8,004 nt of DNA from Clostridia bacterium (GTDB lineage: Bacteria > Bacillota_A > Clostridia > Christensenellales > Aristaeellaceae). The notes beneath the pieces are model-generated. The model was not told the DNA's origin. It made no database searches and worked only from the letters and a program-made list of their open reading frames with translations. Location: the NCBI GenBank assembly GCA_017525805.1, contig JAFXSH010000047.1, forward strand, positions 1 to 8,004, read 5' to 3'. A program made the translations under genes and the position numbers. Positions 5,748 through 8,004 of this stretch are shown piece by piece (the first letter of the stretch is position 1; every line of letters begins with the position of its first letter).

Positions 5748-7031
5748 TTATTGATCGATGTAATATTCCGCTTCGGTGATGTAGCTGTTCACCGCGTCCT
5801 CCAGGCTGGCGCCGTTCACGGTGTAGTCCAGCACCATGGTGGCCAGTTGCTTCTGTACGCTGACCATGGGGCCGATCTGGGTCTGCTTCTGCACGTGGGA
5901 CACGCCCTTGGCCGCGCCTTCCAGGATGGGAGAAATCTTGCAGTCCGCCAGCGCTTCATGGGCGATAAAGGCCAATCCGATGTTATTCAGATATCCTTCC
6001 AGGTTTTCCGTGCAGGTGCAGTGCTGAATGAACAGGCTGACGGCTTCCTTCTGTCCGTCGCTCAGCCCGTCGCCGATCAGGAAGCAATGGGATTCCACCA
6101 GGGAATTGCCTTTGCCATACGTGCCCATGACCGAGGGCAGCGGCGCGGTGACGGTGAAATTGGCGGCATTGGCGTCTACTTCACCGATCTGGGCATACCC
6201 CCAGGAGGAGTCCACATAGGCGATCACGTTGCCCGCGCCGAACGCCGCGCGGTAATCCTTGAGCTTCAGGTTTTCCTGGGTGTAACCGTTGCCGATCAGA
6301 TATTTGTAGAAGTCCAGCATTTCCGCCATGGCGGTGGCGTTGGGTTCCGCTTTCAGGTCCGCCAATTTGCCGTCGTCGGTGAGCAGCTGGCCGCCGAAGG
6401 CGGTTAAAATCGCATTGATGTTGGAACCGGTGGCGGGCACTTCCGCGGTCGTCAGGCCGAAGATGGTGGATACCTTGCCGCCGTCCTTATAGAAATCAGC
6501 CAGAGTTTCGATCCAGGTTTTCAGGCCGTCCAGGGTATCGGGGAACGCGGCGGCGTCCATTCCGGCGGCTCCCACCAGATCCTTGTTGATGAACACCACG
6601 GAATTGGTGTAATAATGGGGCACGGCGTAAACGCCGTCCTTGTAATACATCTGATCCAGCACGTAATCGTAGTAACCGGCATAGAAACCGGCGTCGATCA
6701 CGTCTTTAGGCTGCTGGATGAATTCGCCCTCCACCAGCGCGGGGATCCAGCTCACTTCGCCTAAGATCAAATCCACGCTCATGCCGGAGCCCAGATCGTT
6801 GGTGAAGGTCTGGATCATGCTGTTATAGTCCACCGTAACGCATTCCACCGTGACCCAGGGATTCTTTTCTTCAAAGGAAGCGACGGTATCCTTCCACCAA
6901 TCCGCCTTGGCGGTTTCGGACAAAGCGTAGTTGTAGAAACGGATGGTAACGGGCTCCTTTTCTTCCGCCCAAGCAGCGCAGGCGGAAAGAAGCAGCAAAG
7001 CCGCAAGCAGCAGAGCGATCGTTTTTTTCAT
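5748..7031 (-). CDS. Extracellular sugar-binding lipoprotein of a CUT1 ABC transporter
   Basis: A 427-residue family 1 solute-binding protein, normal length. The signal sequence MKKTIALLLAALLLLSACAA has a lysine start, hydrophobic core and lipobox L15-S-A-C18, suggesting lipid anchoring at Cys18. Cleavage after AWA (20-22) by signal peptidase I is a possible alternative. The mature part shows the family pattern: VTIRFYNYALSE (28-39), SFEEKNPWVTVECVTVDYNS (52-71), then a substrate-lobe segment GMSVDLILGEVSWIPALVEG, and aromatic-rich stretches such as YAGYYDYVLDQMYYKDG that could stack on sugar rings. ATG at 7031 is chosen for the signal peptide and the AGGGAGGAAG ribosome binding site. It is the first gene of the transport operon. 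The ligand cannot be read from sequence; the neighbouring glycosidase suggests an oligosaccharide or glycoside. Confidence 0.95.
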   Translation of the reverse strand: MKKTIALLLAALLLLSACAAWAEEKEPVTIRFYNYALSETAKADWWKDTVASFEEKNPWVTVECVTVDYNSMIQTFTNDLGSGMSVDLILGEVSWIPALVEGEFIQQPKDVIDAGFYAGYYDYVLDQMYYKDGVYAVPHYYTNSVVFINKDLVGAAGMDAAAFPDTLDGLKTWIETLADFYKDGGKVSTIFGLTTAEVPATGSNINAILTAFGGQLLTDDGKLADLKAEPNATAMAEMLDFYKYLIGNGYTQENLKLKDYRAAFGAGNVIAYVDSSWGYAQIGEVDANAANFTVTAPLPSVMGTYGKGNSLVESHCFLIGDGLSDGQKEAVSLFIQHCTCTENLEGYLNNIGLAFIAHEALADCKISPILEGAAKGVSHVQKQTQIGPMVSVQKQLATMVLDYTVNGASLEDAVNSYITEAEYYIDQ

Positions 7032-7098
7032 GGATTCTTCCTCCCTTTCTATTTCGAGCGTCCTTTGCAGTACGCATCGGTTCCGATTCCTTGTCAAT

Positions 7099-7116
7099 AT
7101 AAATACGTGTGTATAT
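7099..7116 (-). promoter_or_regulatory. Putative LacI operator (site C) at the transport-operon promoter
   Basis: On the minus strand the site reads ATATACACACGTATTTAT. Its first nine bases are identical to half of the perfect palindrome at 7345-7364, and 15 of 18 positions match overall. It also matches 15 of 18 with site B before the glycosidase. It overlaps the -10 box (7113-7118) and the start of transcription, the classic place for repression. Confidence 0.6.
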
Positions 7117-7141
7117 TATCATGCTTTTTTTCTCCTGTCAA
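7113..7141 (-). promoter_or_regulatory. SigA-type promoter of the sugar transport operon
   Basis: On the minus strand there is a perfect -35 TTGACA (7141-7136), a 17-nt spacer and -10 TAATAT (7118-7113). Transcription would start near 7106, giving a leader of about 75 nt before the binding-protein ATG. Confidence 0.85.
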
Positions 7142-7455
7142 GGGCTTTTTCGTTTTTCTGAAAATCAATTGTGTTTTGGCGCTCTCGGTGCAGATGATCC
7201 TTTTGGAATATAGCTCGGACTTCTTATCTGAAATGAACAATTTTTATGAATAAGGAAAACAATCTGCTCGGAATTAGATTATAATATGAGCTGATTCCTG
7301 AGTTCTTGATCCTTTACCAGATCAGTTCTTCTTTTATTATTTTGGATATACACATGTGTATATCATCATTTATACTGTTTTGAACTTGATTCTATTTGTT
7401 TGACCCAATTAGAATCTTGTTGAAATCCATGAAAGCAACTGTCATATGAAAGGCA
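7142..7455. other. AT-rich intergenic stretch without a supported gene
   Basis: This 314-base stretch upstream of the transport promoter is visibly richer in A and T than the sugar genes. I see no open frame with a ribosome binding site or recognisable protein. It holds the perfect palindrome at 7345-7364 and a small 7-bp inverted repeat (GATTCTA at 7388-7394, TAGAATC at 7410-7416) of doubtful meaning. It may be leftover sequence from the event that left the recombinase remnant next door. Confidence 0.6.
7345..7364. promoter_or_regulatory. Perfect 20-bp palindrome, likely high-affinity LacI operator (site D)
   Basis: GATATACACA followed by its exact reverse complement TGTGTATATC. Its half-site ATATACACA recurs exactly at the lacI -10 region (1641-1649) and at the transport promoter (minus strand, 7116-7108). 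No gene starts immediately beside it. It lies about 240 bp upstream of site C, a distance that could allow DNA looping, or it may be the operator of a lost gene. Confidence 0.6.
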
Positions 7456-7767
7456 TCATATCCAGTACCTGTCAGTAGATGAAAAACAGGAATGCCCCAT
7501 AAGCTGCTTAATATACAGTACATCTGTTCCGGCTTCCAGCGCGTGTGTGGCAAAACAATGCCGTAACGTGTGCACGGTTCCGGGTTCAGTGATTCCAGCC
7601 TCAGCCTTGTATTTGTTGAATATCGTTTCTATCCGGCCGGGCATGAGATGGCGTCCCTTATCCCATCTGTTGGGAAATAGGTAATGCTCCGGACTGGATG
7701 GTTTAAAAATCTTCCAGTAACGTCTTAATGCATCTAAACCCATTTGGGAAAGAATGGTGTATCTGTA
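7456..7767 (-). pseudogene. 5'-truncated tyrosine recombinase/integrase remnant
   Basis: The catalytic C-terminal domain of a XerC/D-like tyrosine recombinase. The methionine at 7743 opens a 95-codon frame. Recognisable homology already begins upstream with R-Y-T-I-L-S-Q, matching the usual beta-strand before the LR-x-YW helix, so the fragment is cut at its 5' end near 7767. An in-frame stop (7798-7800) closes the frame. Visible catalytic features, counted from that methionine, are H58-T-L-R61-H62, L81-M-G83-H84 and Y93 in TDRYWI. The frame stops two codons after the probable nucleophile, where intact relatives continue. The N-terminal and core-binding domains are absent, so strand-exchange activity is not expected. 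It is more AT-rich than the sugar genes, in keeping with a mobile origin. It could be a remnant of an insertion element carrying such a recombinase. Confidence 0.8.
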
Positions 7768-7827
7768 ATAATATGTATGATAGATAGTTGTCGTGTTTTA
7801 TCCCGCAAAATCTTTTTCCAGAGGGTA

Positions 7828-7856
7828 TTGACATATACATCGCACGGCGATATAAT
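7828..7856 (+). promoter_or_regulatory. Consensus SigA promoter of the padR-family gene
   Basis: TTGACA (7828-7833), a 17-nt spacer and TATAAT (7851-7856): a perfect match to consensus in all three respects. The start of transcription should fall near 7863, inside the dyad-rich operator region. Such a strong promoter usually implies tight repression. Confidence 0.9.
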
Positions 7857-7889
7857 CTAAACACGATATATCGTTCATCGTTATATCGC
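7847..7889 (+). promoter_or_regulatory. Nested dyad operator, probable PadR autoregulatory site
   Basis: The outer arms GCGATATAA (7847-7855) and TTATATCGC (7881-7889) are exact inverted repeats. They are centred almost exactly on an inner perfect palindrome, ACGATATATCGT (7863-7874). The CGATATA motif thus occurs several times across the -10 box and the transcription start. PadR regulators commonly repress their own promoter, and this geometry suits dimers binding side by side. Inference from symmetry and position. Confidence 0.6.
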
Positions 7890-7909
7890 GACACTATGGA
7901 GGTGAGGTT

Positions 7910-8004
7910 ATGGCGGAGGGATTCGCGCTTACAGAAGCGACCTATTACATTCTTCTGTCACTGGTCAGGCCGCGGCACGGCTACGGCATCATGCAACTGA
8001 CGGA
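7910..8004 (+). CDS. PadR-family transcriptional regulator (N-terminal part, cut by window edge)
   Basis: The first 31 codons of a gene running off the right edge. ATG at 7910 is preceded four nt upstream by a near-perfect ribosome binding site, GGAGGTGA (7898-7905). The residues are MAEGFALTEATYYILLSLVR followed by PRHGYGIMQLT. The LTEATYYILL...L...P-x-HGYGI pattern is the hallmark of the first helices of the PadR winged-helix domain. PadR proteins are small cytosolic dimeric repressors that often control an adjacent membrane protein or efflux system, which would lie beyond the window. The gene has its own consensus promoter and operator and looks unrelated to the sugar locus. Confidence 0.9.
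   Translation, partial: MAEGFALTEATYYILLSLVRPRHGYGIMQLT

Noticed and set aside
7065..7253. Short plus-strand frame of about 62 codons across the transport promoter region
   Set aside because: It overlaps the transport promoter and operator on the other strand, has no ribosome binding site and resembles no known small protein.
7388..7416. 7-bp inverted repeat GATTCTA/TAGAATC as a terminator or attachment site
   Set aside because: It is short and AT-rich, with a 15-nt loop and no T tract, and could easily occur by chance.
1..8004. CRISPR arrays, tRNA or rRNA genes
   Set aside because: No regularly spaced repeats, no cloverleaf-like or conserved rRNA sequence was seen on either strand.

Overview
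The window looks like a chromosomal segment of a moderately GC-rich gut-type Clostridia/Bacillota bacterium. The reasons are strong SigA-type promoters, purine-rich Shine-Dalgarno sites, a LacI/CUT1-ABC sugar locus that encodes no ATPase of its own, and a PadR gene preceded by a GGAGGTGA ribosome binding site. This assignment is inferred from gene content and style; no marker gene is present.

About 7 kb (1-7141) is one carbohydrate-utilisation locus. Reading left to right: an L-fucose/L-arabinose-isomerase-like gene cut by the window edge (1-596, minus) lies downstream of a class II ketose-bisphosphate aldolase (616-1473, minus, GTG start), and the two form a tight operon. Divergent from them is a LacI-family regulator (1677-2690, plus), followed after a terminator-like palindrome by a cytosolic clan GH-A (GH5-like) glycosidase (2777-3802, plus) with a strong intrinsic terminator. 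Converging on it is a minus-strand CUT1 ABC import operon: substrate-binding protein (5748-7031), an intercistronic hairpin, a MalF-type permease (4739-5680) and a MalG-type permease (3881-4723).

The genes fit one scheme. An oligosaccharide or glycoside is captured and imported, cleaved inside the cell by the glycosidase, and the sugar isomerised to a ketose, presumably phosphorylated by a kinase encoded outside the window, and split by the aldolase. The promoters of the transport operon, the glycosidase, the aldolase operon and lacI itself carry related operator-like sites. These resemble a perfect 20-bp palindrome at 7345-7364, so a local LacI regulon can be proposed from sequence alone.

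From about 7142 the sequence becomes visibly AT-richer. A gene-poor stretch holds the orphan perfect operator palindrome. It is followed by a 5'-truncated tyrosine recombinase remnant (7456-about 7767, minus), and then by a consensus promoter with a nested dyad operator that drives a PadR-family regulator (7910 to the window end, plus). This right end looks like an old recombination boundary between the sugar locus and an unrelated PadR locus.
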